Assembly (NCBI RefSeq): GCF_954871325.1
Contig: NC_088779.1
Location: 13,084,846-13,148,845 of the forward strand
Source of the DNA: Gordionus sp. m RMFG-2023
Lineage: Eukaryota > Nematomorpha > Gordioida > Chordodea > Parachordodidae
Direction: 5' to 3'
Length of the DNA stretch: 64,000 nucleotides
Shown piece after piece: positions 33,440 to 44,538 of this stretch. The notes beneath the pieces were generated by a model that saw only the letters and a list, made by a program, of their open reading frames with translations, was not told the DNA's origin and searched no databases. The position numbers were made by a program, and so were the translations under genes. Position 1 is the first letter of the stretch. Each line of letters begins with the position of its first letter.

Positions 33440-35327
33440 ATAAAAAATATCTTCAGCATATTAATGTTTTGTAATTGAACATATATTATTAAGTACACAC
33501 GGTGAATATGCCTATATTTATTATTAAAAAATGTATTTAATATAGAAGAATTTTTTTGAGAACTTGTATCGGTAAAACAAGTCTGGCTTTATTTCGATTT
33601 TATTTTATTAAAAATAATTGCAAAATTAAATTTTGTTTTATTTTTTTATAATATTTTATAGAGATAGTAATATATTTTTTTAGATATGCATATGCATTAC
33701 AATTTGTTTTTCCAAAATTCCAGCATTCAAGTTTATTTATAATTGACTATCATTATTTTTTTATTGATTTTTTACCTACCAGATAATATGAACATTCCTA
33801 ACAATTATGCTTATTATAAAAAGTAATATTTATTGATGAGGCCTCATGGATGCCAAAATTATTATTGCTGCCTAAATAAATTATTTAAAACGTGTTTAAA
33901 ATTTTAGTTTGATATTAATGGATCCGATATAGTTTATTAAATTGATAATTAAAAATATATTTTATAATATACATTGCACAATGGGATAATCTCAAAAGAA
34001 TAATAAAATATTAATTAAATATTAATTATGAGTAAAAGTGACTTCAGTTATGACAGGAGAGTTATAAATGCTTATTATAGTTTTCCATTTATTCAAGGAT
34101 AAAAGTCTAAAAAAATATATAAATCATATTTCCTAACATGTTAAATTTATATGCACGTATAATAACTAAGTATTTTTAAAACAATAAAATTTATTAATAA
34201 AATCAATATAACGAATTAATATTGATATTCATTTACTTATATATATAACAATATCTCATGAAAGAAAATTTTGATTCGTATTTTAAATTTTACAATGTTT
34301 ATAAATCATTAAATAAAAAAGTATAATAACCAGAGATTGGAATGATACTGAATCTAACTCACTATGAAACCCTACTGGTTTTGCAAGTGGAAATCCATAA
34401 TTTTTGTTTTCTAATAAACATGTCTTCTCTTACATGTTAATTTGTAGCATTCCTTTCTAAAAATAGTACTTTCTAATAACTTCATAATATTTCTTTTAGA
34501 GATTTGTTTTTTAAAAAAAATTTCCCTTATTTTTAGAAGATTATGGTTTAATATATTATTTTTTAGTTAGGTATGAGACAAGCAAAAATTTTAATATAGT
34601 TGAATTTAAAAAAAATCCCCAAACATTCAAGAATGAAGTATAATTAACTTGAAAAAAGATATATTTCTTTTTTAATTTATCGATCGTTTTTCTGATGAAA
34701 TATCAAAGCATAAATAATTTATTTGTTCAGTTATGTTAAAAGAAAATGAAAAATGATTATATATTTTTCATTTTTTATATAAAGCTTTATATATTTGGTT
34801 GTTAATCTCTTTTAATAAAGTGCCAATTTAAGAGGAAAAATAGTAATTTTCAGAAAATTAAATCTTCGAAACCCCATAAATATTCTAAGCTCGATTAGAC
34901 TGATAATTGCTCATTGTGTATTTTCATTTTTGTATTTTTATCAATTTTGCCAATCTCAACTCTACGAAAGATTCATTTCTGCCACCTTACAAATTTATAA
35001 ATGTCAGATTAAATTTTTTTGTAATGTTTTAAATTAAAAACTTTATTTTTTAGACAAAAGTTATATAATTCTTAATGCGTTTGAAAGAAACTTAAAATAT
35101 TCTTGTGGTATTATTTTGCCAATATAAGGGTTTGTAGATTAACTTTTTTGAAATATTTTACATAAAAATGTCATTTTCAGTGTAAGGGCCTTATATAATT
35201 CTTAATAAACCTGTAAAAAGCTGAAGGGTATTTGGTATTTTTTGTAAGGGCATGTCTCTTAATAGACTAATCAGAAAAGAAGTTTATATAAAATTAGATT
35301 TATGATTTAGAATCTCAGCGCTTGAGA
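33440..35327. other. 1.9 kb AT-rich stretch, nothing recognised
   Basis: No coding frame, repeat partner or GC-rich block was found. Confidence 0.5.
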
Positions 35328-35335
35328 TGATAAAG

Positions 35336-36216
35336 CAGGGACCCAAACCGAAACGAATATCGGTTCGGTTCGGGTTCAGGTTCGGATAAAAATAACGGTT
35401 CAGGTTTGGTTTGTAAAAAATTAAAATATCGGTTCGGTTCAAACCTCTAAAAACCGGTTTGAACACTTTTGTATCCAAACCTACATTCGAATTATGTATA
35501 GGGAAAATTTTTTATTTATTTTATCATTAATTTAAAAAACACATGTATAAAACCTTCATTTTTATTAATTGCACATTATAAAATAATATTTAATTTATAA
35601 ATATAAAAATAAGAATATAAGAATATATATCAATGATTAATTTTAATATGAACAATATTTTATTTTTTTTTACTTAAATTTTTTTTATTAAGCCGCACAC
35701 AATTAATATATTTTCAAAATTCGTCTCTCTCAAATTACACTATAAGGAGATAGTATAAACTTAATTGTTGAAAAGCATCTTTCCACACTGACTTGGGTAG
35801 CCGGCACTGCCAATATGATATCAGATTTGATGTGTCATTTATAATAATATTTTGGATTTAATTTTTCTCTAAGCATTATAATTTACAAGCTTAAAATATT
35901 TTAAAAAAATGTTGAAAAATGAAAATATACTAAAGTTTATAAAAATTATGACCGACACTTATCAATCAAATGTGATTTATGATAATCTTTAAAATAATTT
36001 GAATGTAATTGAAATTTTATTAATATACTAATAATAACTTACATATTGTTTTATAAACATAAAATCATGAGGCTCGAACCGGTTCAGAGACATTATAGCG
36101 GTTCGGTTCAGGTTCGGCTAGTATTTTTTTAGCGGTTTAGGTTCGGTTCAGGTTTGATAAAAAATACCGGTTTTTAGCGGTTTAACAGTTCGGTTCAGGT
36201 TCGGTTTGGATCCCTG
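35336..36216. mobile_element. non-autonomous hAT, family F (E-related), 881 bp
   Basis: Inverted ends CAGGGACCCAAACCGAA and CAGGGATCCAAACCGAA, with a perfect 8-bp duplication TGATAAAG (35328-35335, 36217-36224). Subterminal zones are built from GGTTCGGTTCAGGTTCGG repeats, the same theme as family E in opposite arrangement. The only coding trace is a short antisense piece of transposase. Confidence 0.93.
35690..35830 (-). pseudogene. hAT dimerisation-domain fragment inside element F
   Basis: Minus-strand translation ILAVPATQVSVERCFSTIK then FILS aligns with LAVPAMQVSV...RAFSSLKFILSS of hAT-E. So F is an internally deleted relative of E, with its transposase orientation reversed relative to the window. 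Confidence 0.75.
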
Positions 36217-36224
36217 TGATAAAG

Positions 36225-37850
36225 GTAGTCTTCTTTAGAATTTATAGTTTTATTCATTAAAATTTGGATCAGTTGAGCTGATATTTTAACATAATCATAC
36301 CTATCACTCGATCCTTTACAACTTTAAAGATTTTTTTAGGAAACTACAAAGAGATATATTCAAGTGAAACTTTGGGGGGTTTGGGGGGGGGTAGACATTG
36401 TTTGGGACTCTAAAAACAGATATTGGGTGATTTCTTTTATTTTTTTATTTCATAAAGGAAAATTACAAGTATGGCCAACGATAGGCATTATTGATAATTT
36501 AGATTAAAATCATTTTTTTAAAGATAGTTTCATATTTATAAACAATTACTTTTCTAAAATAAATAACGTTTAATAGGCCTATCTAGACCCCCCCCCCCAC
36601 CCTCCTAAACCTTCCCTCTGAAATTTTAATGATGTATTAGAGTTAAAATTTCTATTTTTAAATATAAATAAAAAATTCACACAAATGATATAGTAGTATA
36701 TATATTTTTCCCATAAAAAAAAATTTCGAACATCATCAAAAAAAATTTTCTTGTTCAAAATGATCTAAAAAATTATATATCATATCGTAAGCAGTTTTAA
36801 CTTTTACAAAACTCTGTGAAATATTTATAAAATATCATCTTTCTAAGTGAATAAAATATTAAGATATGATCAAATCCATTGAAAAATCTTGAGAATCCAT
36901 ATCTGAACTTCAGAGTAGAAATTTAAATCATTTTATGTGCAAATTTTTAATATCTAAGATATTAATAAATATAAAATGTGCAATTTAATGAATAATTTAT
37001 TTTTTAAAACAGAATTACTATCAAGATTTTCTAATCGTGATCGCAAACAGTGGTAACTATTATTCTAAAACTAACGTGTGGATGATATGGATTATGTTAA
37101 GATAAATATGGCAAATTTCTCATTTCAAATAAATTTTTTTAAACCTGGGATAAAATAATTGCTAAAAGAATGCATTGCTGCTTTACGCAGATTAGCCAAG
37201 ATTTGCTATTAAATCCCGCCTCAGCTGCGAAATTATTTTACCTTACCAATGTAAACATAAAACCTGTGTAGAGAGCGATGGGCAGCGTCTACATGACAGA
37301 ATATTCACTGGATGCAAAACACCCCCCCCCCTCAAAAATTAACACCTACCTCCCTAAAAAATTCCGTCTTCGAGGGCTATATTTCTACATTATTAATTAT
37401 ACCTTTTTAATTATAATAGTAGTCCCTTATTTTAAAAAGAATAATTTAAGTTATTAATGCTCTACTAACAACTATCAAAATATTGTGAACGTAAAAGAGT
37501 TATTTTTTAGAACATGAATTCAATTAAAAAAACTCGCATTTACAATGAATGCATTATTATAGTATATTCTTTGGCATGAATATGAGTTTACTGTTAGAAA
37601 TTAAAACGCTTTTAAAAGAATAGCAGAAACTGATCCAGAAATTGCTTTATTTAGAAAACAATGTCTATTATTGTATGCAATATACAGATTTGGTCTACCT
37701 TTGTATTATAATAGGTTTATAATAAAATTATAAATTTTTTAGCACTACATTTGCCCTATTTTCGCCAAAAATTTAATAGATAAACCCCCCAATAAATTTA
37801 CCCTACCACTAGTCTACCACCAATTGCCCCCTATACTCCTCAAAAAAATT
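36225..37850. other. AT-rich stretch with C-runs; one short open segment
   Basis: At 37620-37732 a + strand frame reads AETDPEIALFRKQCLLLYAI then YRFGLPLYYNRF; it looks protein-like but is short and unidentified. Runs of C occur near 36589 and 37321. Nothing else recognised. Confidence 0.4.
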
Positions 37851-37852
37851 GG

Positions 37853-38263
37853 ATGGAAACTATTCTTACCCCCATTGCTCATGTAGACGCTGGTAATGGA
37901 AGACATTGTCGAGGCCGTTTCCCACGGTATACCAAATTCAAATACACAATTTTGCGAGCACTAAAATCTGTAGACATTCCAACTAAACTAGAACAAACTG
38001 GCATATTTAGAACCGATGATAAACGTCCAGACAAACCTCTATTCCTTGGTAAATTTCTTAAAAGGTGGTACAGGGTCAACTTCTGGTTTGGACATCTGCA
38101 TTTATCTAAATGCACCAACCACAACCTCGATGCCCTCGCTTTTGCAGAAGCCCAGAAATCACCAAATATAGTGCTATCAATCCTTCTTATTCATTATATC
38201 CATAACCTGTTTCATTTCTACCACTTTCGGCAGCAATGCCAGATTCGCGTAAGGATCAGGTAA
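37853..38263 (+). pseudogene. LINE ORF2 fragment (post-RT domain)
   Basis: HVDAGNGRHCRGRFPRYTKF, ILRALKSVDIPTKLEQTGIF and RTDDKRPD are the hallmark string of many animal LINE proteins (GRH...SAGR--RH--IN-I--RAL-SA-IPS-LEP-GL-R-DGKRPDG). The second half (FWFGHLHLSKCTN, AEAQKSPN) is compatible with the following WD-TC-DT-A-S region. Only about 110 codons survive. It is likely the same family as the relic at 31206, covering the part missing there. Confidence 0.6.
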
Positions 38264-39225
38264 TGAATCTCTTTTTTTACGACAAAGGCTTGCCACCTTA
38301 ATTATAATCTTATATTTATCGCCTTATTTTCAAAATAATCGTTATATGTTTTTCCTTGTTTATAATATATTATATTAGTTAAATAAAGAAACAATTGAAC
38401 TGAAAACAAATATTTTTTTAATCATTTCCTTCAAAAAAATTCGAAATGTTCAAATATAACGATTATAAGTCATTTGTCATTTTTCTATGGTTCATCTTCC
38501 CTTAAGCCCTTAATTTAAAATATATATATTTTACCCATTTGCTTCAAAAAATTCTAAAAATTTTATATAACAATTACTATAATTGTCACTTTTTTATGGT
38601 TCATCATCTTGAAATCTTAGCCATAATACATTTACCTTTTTGCATTCGAAAAGATCGAAAAAAATTTAAAATTTATGACAATTGTCACTCTTCCATGGTT
38701 AATCTTCACGAAAATAATAATAAAACTTAATTACAATTTACTTTTTAACCAAGGGTTTCCAATATATCTAATAATCAACAGTAAAATAAAGATCGTATAT
38801 ATTATTATTTTAATATAAAATTTTTAGATATTATTTAAAAAATCAGTTATTTTTATTCATATTTTTCGGAAGATTTTATGTTAATTAAATCTTTATTTTT
38901 TGTTACATATTTCTTAAGATCTTTATAATTAAAAATATATTTGAATTCCGCCTTAAAAACTGATAAAGATAACCGATTAGATCTTTCAGTCAGATATTTT
39001 CATTAAACTAAATATGCGCTCTGAATTAAAGTTTGAAAGGGGTAACGAGAATATAATATTGCATACCAAAATTTGGCGCAATGTTTTTAGAAAAATAAAG
39101 TACCCATTTGTTTTCGTGAGCCAAATTCGATATTTTCAAAGCATAATTTTAATATTGAATTGGGATTTTTTTGGAATAAAAATAAGATTTAACAGCTGTT
39201 TAATTTTTATTACCTAGAGCCACTA

Positions 39226-39700
39226 TTAATAATAGTCATCTTGTTGGAACAATTTGTTAAAGTTCGACCATTCAATATTTTGAGAATCCATAATTCTCTT
39301 TAAAACAGACACCTTGTTGTGAATATGCTGTCGACATAACATCTCATACCAATTATTTCTAAGTCTATTATAAAGAAGCATGCCCCTTTCTTCCTGCAGT
39401 GTGAATTGAATGATATTTTTATTCAAAACTAATAATTCCAATTATACTTTACCTTTTTCAATTCATAACTGCGTTATCGACATCAAAAGCTGTTACAATT
39501 GATAGTGAAAGGTAGGCTCTGCACAAACATAGACATGATAACCGATAATTTCTCTGAGTCTGATGAAATAAATTTATAAGTTTATTTGGCATTAAAGCTA
39601 CATTCTTTATCTTCTCTGCCCCATGAATAAATGGAATTCCAGTTTTGAAATTGCGATTTACATTTTTTTTTGGATGTTAACCTTGTCTTTAACTATATTT
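39226..39700 (-). CDS. unidentified gene piece, possibly two exons
   Basis: Minus strand. A likely last exon after ACACTGCAG (about 39393) reads EERGMLLYNRLRNNWYEML, CRQHIHNKVSVLKRIMDSQ, then NIEWSNFNKLFQQDDYY and stop at 39226. Upstream, about 39700-39480 is open in one frame: FKTGIPFIHGAEKIKNVALM, PNKLINLFHQTQRNYRLSC, CRAYLSLSIVTAFDVDNAVM. A phase-0 join is possible with a donor at ATT|GTAACA or GCA|GTTATG (introns about 103 or 76 nt). The residues look like a real protein, but I do not recognise the family. It could equally be a remnant. Confidence 0.35.
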
Positions 39701-39709
39701 ATATATAAT

Positions 39710-41270
39710 TTCAATTAATGGAATAAAATTGGAAATGAAATATCACGAGAAAACTCTATTTAATTAAAAATTATTATTCGGCTATATAAAAAATTGTTAA
39801 AGTTTTAAATTATAAATTTTTTCCTTTTAAAATATCATTTTATATAGATTGTCTAAAAATTATATAAAATACTTAATTCACATTTACATAAGATCATTTC
39901 CAACATTGTATTTTAAAATTAAATGATATTATTATTATAAATTGCAAAGTTTTGGAGATGATTTATGAAAAAAACGCGAAATTTTTAAGAAAAATTGGGT
40001 GAAAGTGTAAAAAATCGGGAGAAAGCGTAAATAAATAGATGGCGTATTTTGGCGTAAACTAAAGATAAAAAATCGGGAAATTAACCCAAAAAACAAGACA
40101 AACCTGATTTTAACCTATTTACTAAAAGAAAAGTTTAAATTCATAATTTATCAAATTTAAACTTACCCATTATGAAATTTAACATTTTATTTAATCTATT
40201 CTTGAAAAAAAAAAAAATATTATATGCATAATATTGTTAAAAAATATATGTCGAATCTCATAACAAGACTCAGTCCTATGCATGAAGTGTGCCAAACTTT
40301 TGAATACATTAATTGCAAAGTTTAACATATTGTATAAATAGAAAAGTTATTAACAAAAACTGGAAAATTTCTAAACTAGGCAGCAAGATTCAAGATAGAG
40401 AGAATATAGAAGCACTAAAGCGATTACTATAATAAAAAAAATTAAATAAAATATTATATTTTAAAATATGAGACTCGATATCATTGGAATATATTAATAG
40501 TTAGATTTAAAAATAAGTAGTCAAATAGACTTGTGGCATCTTTAGAAAATTGTTAAGGTAAAATTGAAAAAGAATGAGATAGATGATTTTAGCCCTCTAG
40601 CGCTAAGGTAGAACGATTGTTTAATACATACGAGCTTTCAAATTTGAAAATATAAAAGTTCAAACGTCGATTCAATGCGAATTATAACGTCTTTGGGAAA
40701 CGTTCCGTTTTTTAAAATTATTATTGTCAACAAAACTTTATATGGAAAAATTTGATTATTAAATCTTAGATTGCTGTGATATTGTTTAGTAGTTAGAATT
40801 TTTTCAAGTAATTTTTCAAATAAAATAAATTTCTGTGATTTTAAAGAATTGGCACAATAAGGAGGAGAATTATCAGTTTTAAAATAGATGAAAGCAAAAT
40901 GAAAGCAAATTTTAATTTTGATATTAATATAAAAGTATCAGAAAAACACAAATTTCACTTAATAATATTTTTTATTTCCATGAAAAATTTCAACCCCCCC
41001 CCCATCTCCTTGTCTACTGTTTCACTGCTAGATTTAATTTTTTAATATTCTAAGAATTGAATTTGGCATAAAATATAAATAAATCAGATTGAAAACTTTT
41101 TGAAACCTTAATTGGTTTTTACATTGACTTAATTCAACTCGTGTTATATTTCTTGAAATTTCTAAATGATTTAAAGACAAATGAATTCATCTGAAATGGA
41201 AAATTTGATTAATAGATCACTTCATTGTTTATGGTTACCAAAGTATCAATTATTTAACACCATTCAAAAA
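39710..41270. other. AT-rich stretch; transposon-end-like block near 40000
   Basis: Around 39975-40090 spaced GGGAGAAA/GGGTGAAA motifs resemble the block at 10660-10740, hinting at a shared terminus type. No gene recognised. Confidence 0.35.
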
Positions 41271-41277
41271 TAAATGT

Positions 41278-41283
41278 TTTATT
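41278..41283 (-). terminator. polyadenylation signal AATAAA of the PTP fusion gene
   Basis: TTTATT on the plus strand, i.e. AATAAA on the minus strand, about 80 nt after the stop codon at 41361. Confidence 0.5.
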
Positions 41284-41360
41284 AAATAATTGTAAATAAT
41301 GAACATTAGATGAATATAACATAGGATATATTGGAAAAATATATATAATGGATACATAAT

Positions 41361-43160
41361 TTATGATATTGAATAGCTTTGAAATATTTGACCTATTAGG
41401 TCAATGATAGGTTTTGATGGCGAATCAGTTACGAACAAATGGCACGAGTACGAAGAATTTTCTTTCGTGATAATAGAGAATAACCGAGAAATTAGAGGAT
41501 GCATGCAACAGAACGAAATATCTCTAAGTTCGTAATCCATGATTCTTTTCGATCTTTTACTATTAACATTATGATGTTTTAAACTTATATGTTCCTCTCC
41601 TTTAACTATCCTTATTTCTAAACATGCAAGTTGTAATTTATTCTCCGTATTTGAATTCAACATCTGCAAACATATTTGATTTATAGCTTTCAATGCTACA
41701 TCGATACCTCTGTGATACTGAACTGTCATCGACTTCATATAATTACAAACAAATTCGACACTCTTAATTTCATCATATATACTTTTTTCTGAATCCGATT
41801 TTATAACCTTATGAAATGGATAATAGCCATGCATTTCTTTATTATTACTAAATATGGTACCTGTGCTCCAATATCCATAATTATTATCCCTCAAAATTAT
41901 ATCACCAATATTAAAGAATAGTTCTTCATCTGTGATTGGGTAATGAGCTTGTATAACCCTGCACAGATCTGCGGACTTTTTATATTTTGTTTCTTCACAC
42001 TTTTTCTTCAACAATTTTGCAGTTACATCTTGATGGACCATTACTATAGAACCGCAAAGCTCAAATGGCAATGTAAAAAAAGGTTCCCCTTCGTCAAAAT
42101 CTGAAGGTGTCATCATATTTAGGTCAGCTTCCTCAAATGATTTTGTGTACCTTCTTCCGACATTTGAAGGCCCGTCAAGATCCTTAACTTCATATTTCTC
42201 ATTTGCAAAAAGTTTCAAAGGTGATATACCAAACCTAGATACTGTTACTAACTTATTGTCATAAAATGCCATAAATTTAAATGGTGGAGTTCTGTAATCA
42301 GCATCACACAAAATATCAGTTATGACTCGGTAAATAAACATATATTGGTCAAAATTTTGAACCATGGATATCCTGAAAAATCTTAATGATTTTATACATT
42401 TGTAAACATTTATAACTCCTGTTGACAAACCAGTTTCTTTTAATATACTAATTGCTATAAACGTACCCGTTCTTCCGACTCCGGCACTACAGTGTACAAC
42501 CATTGGGAAAAAATTGTCAGTTTCATAATTTTCAATCAATGTCATAAATGTTATTAAACTACTATGATTGCTAGGAACACCGTGATCTGGCCATGCTTTG
42601 AAATGAAAATGTCTAACATTTCTCTCAAGGGAATGGTATTTTAATTTTAAATCCATAATGTTATAGTCTTGAGTAATTTTAATAGCCGTCGTTTGAATTG
42701 CGATATCTCCATAAGACATATTTGTATTAGGCCAATATTTAGTGCATTTATCAATGCCACTTTCCATACAATTCGTTAGCATTATTATTTTTGGACAGCG
42801 ATGATGCCAAATCATTAGCCAAAAGTCGGCTAATGTACTAGACATTGGGGCTTGACACGCTATGAATTTTCTCAAATGTGTTTTAATTGATATAAAACTA
42901 GCATTTATATATCCTTGAAGATTATTAGGATGTGGTGGAATAGGGACGATTGTCAAATCATATGGTAAAATATTCATATAGCGATTTAAATGCTGTATGC
43001 TTTCATTTTCGCCAAACGAACAAAGATGCATCTGTTCTTCTGGCAATGCATAATACTGATACAATATCGATTGAGTTTGCGTTTTGATGTATACAGGCAA
43101 CTCTACGATGCTAATAGATTTGTCAAACTGTCCCTTAATTTTTAAAGTTTTTTCTTGCAT
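41361..43160 (-). CDS. protein tyrosine phosphatase fused to JIP-like SH3 and PTB domains, 599 aa, intronless
   Basis: One uninterrupted ORF. Residues about 50-285 form a classical PTP domain with all catalytic parts: NRY at 59-61, YINASFI (84-90), ACQAPM (101-106), KCTKYWP (138-144), the WPD loop AWPDHGVP with Asp192, the P-loop HCSAGVGRTG with Cys224 and Arg230, and Q-loop glutamines 268 and 272. Residues 399-454 look like an SH3 domain (AHYPITDEELFFNIGDII ... YW ... GYYPFHKV). Residues about 466-599 look like a PTB domain (VQYHRGIDVALKAINQI, LEIRI, LRDISFCCMHP, FSIITK, CHLFVTDS). SH3-PTB in this order and spelling resembles the C-terminal half of JIP1/JIP2 scaffolds. There is no signal peptide or membrane segment, so it should be cytosolic. 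The start is fixed by an in-frame TAA 15 nt upstream. The stop follows the last PTB helix directly, so the JIP kinesin-binding tail is absent. Confidence 0.9.
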   Translation of the reverse strand: MQEKTLKIKGQFDKSISIVELPVYIKTQTQSILYQYYALPEEQMHLCSFGENESIQHLNRYMNILPYDLTIVPIPPHPNNLQGYINASFISIKTHLRKFIACQAPMSSTLADFWLMIWHHRCPKIIMLTNCMESGIDKCTKYWPNTNMSYGDIAIQTTAIKITQDYNIMDLKLKYHSLERNVRHFHFKAWPDHGVPSNHSSLITFMTLIENYETDNFFPMVVHCSAGVGRTGTFIAISILKETGLSTGVINVYKCIKSLRFFRISMVQNFDQYMFIYRVITDILCDADYRTPPFKFMAFYDNKLVTVSRFGISPLKLFANEKYEVKDLDGPSNVGRRYTKSFEEADLNMMTPSDFDEGEPFFTLPFELCGSIVMVHQDVTAKLLKKKCEETKYKKSADLCRVIQAHYPITDEELFFNIGDIILRDNNYGYWSTGTIFSNNKEMHGYYPFHKVIKSDSEKSIYDEIKSVEFVCNYMKSMTVQYHRGIDVALKAINQICLQMLNSNTENKLQLACLEIRIVKGEEHISLKHHNVNSKRSKRIMDYELRDISFCCMHPLISRLFSIITKENSSYSCHLFVTDSPSKPIIDLIGQIFQSYSIS

Positions 43161-43199
43161 TTTCGAATCAAATTTTTATTATTATTTTAGATTTCTAAA

Positions 43200-44400
43200 T
43201 TAGAACTAATTTAGATTTTAAAAATATTAAGTAATTTTATATTTATTTTAACTATGTTATTTTAAAAAAAGGAGCAGCTATATCCACAAAATTTTAATTT
43301 TTTCTTTATAAAATTGCAAATGATTATGTTTAATCTTAGAGTAGCTAGAGCCTTTATGCTTCCCATCTAGCTAATTTTAACAAAAATTTAATTAATATTT
43401 TAAAATGATAAATAATAATTAATTTTTTTTAAGACACCCTAGATACACTTAAATATAAATTTTATAAAAAATAAAATTAAAAGTAAAGGAAACCAAAATA
43501 GTAACTAACTTGCGATGCCCCCTTCGTTGGTCCCGCTGCTACCCAGTTTATATTTTCGAAGCTGCATTGATCATTATTTCTATGATCTCTTTTGTTCTAA
43601 CCCCTAGTTATACCGTTTTAGTCATTGCAATAAATAAATGAACTTCCCAAAATTCTATTTAACTCTTTCGTAATTGCTAAACTCCATTATTCGTTCTTCT
43701 GGGGTTCTATTGATACCTTCCGCTGATAACGCAAGTTGCACCATTGTACTTCTTAATTATATTCATTTTATAGCTTAACTGTTGTACGTAATCTTCTTAC
43801 TTCCTCTTTATCCCTTATCTTTCTTTTATTTAGCGTTTCTTTTTTCCGATTTTTCACTATTACCATTATTTCTTTTTAAATTTTTAATTTTGATTCTATT
43901 ATATTCTTTTATTTTTTTTGGTATTTTCATCATTTTTTATGTCATCCAATTATCTTTTTATCTACTTGATTCTTTATTGTCAAATAAAGAAAAGTTAATC
44001 AGACTGAATATGTCCATAGAACATGTTTCGGTAACAAATGTTGTAGTTGAGAATTAAAGAGATTACAAATAATTAGTATAAATAAATTAACTACTAATAC
44101 TTTATTAATTAATAAAATTTGTAATTACATAATCATAATTAAAATATAAAAAAATAAAATATAAGAAAAATTAAAATAAAAGGTTAAAAATTAAGTTCGC
44201 AAAATAATAATAATTTACAAGTAAAATATCCTCGATTATATATACTTTTCTATCCTATTCATTTACATCGTCTTTACTCAAATAATATAATAATTCGTTT
44301 CGTTTTTCTGTTTAACAGTCGATTTGAATATTACTTCTCTCGATTTTATTTCAAAGTAAATTTACATATTACAACATTTATGTTTTCTATTATTGTACCA
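43200..44400. other. region upstream of the PTP fusion gene
   Basis: Mostly noncoding. On the minus strand 43760-43500 shows short open pieces (VQLALSAEGINRTPEERIM; FENINWVAAGPTKGASQ) that look coding but change frame; unidentified. The plus-strand ORF at 43782-44057 is low-complexity F/L/I and probably accidental. At about 44400 a GCGTAGCCAGGATT-like block resembles a transposon end. Confidence 0.35.
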
Positions 44401-44538
44401 TAAGCGTAGCCAGGATTTGAACCATTAGGCTAATATTTTCAAGGGTCGGCCAATCCGCGGCCCATTGACCCATTAATGTTATATTTTTTAGCAGGCCTGG
44501 ACCGGGCCTAAGTTTTTGAAAATTTTTACTGTGCTTGG

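Noticed and set aside
43782-44057. 91-codon ORF on the plus strand rich in L, F and I
   Set aside because: Low-complexity pyrimidine-rich DNA; hydrophobic throughout and without family motifs.
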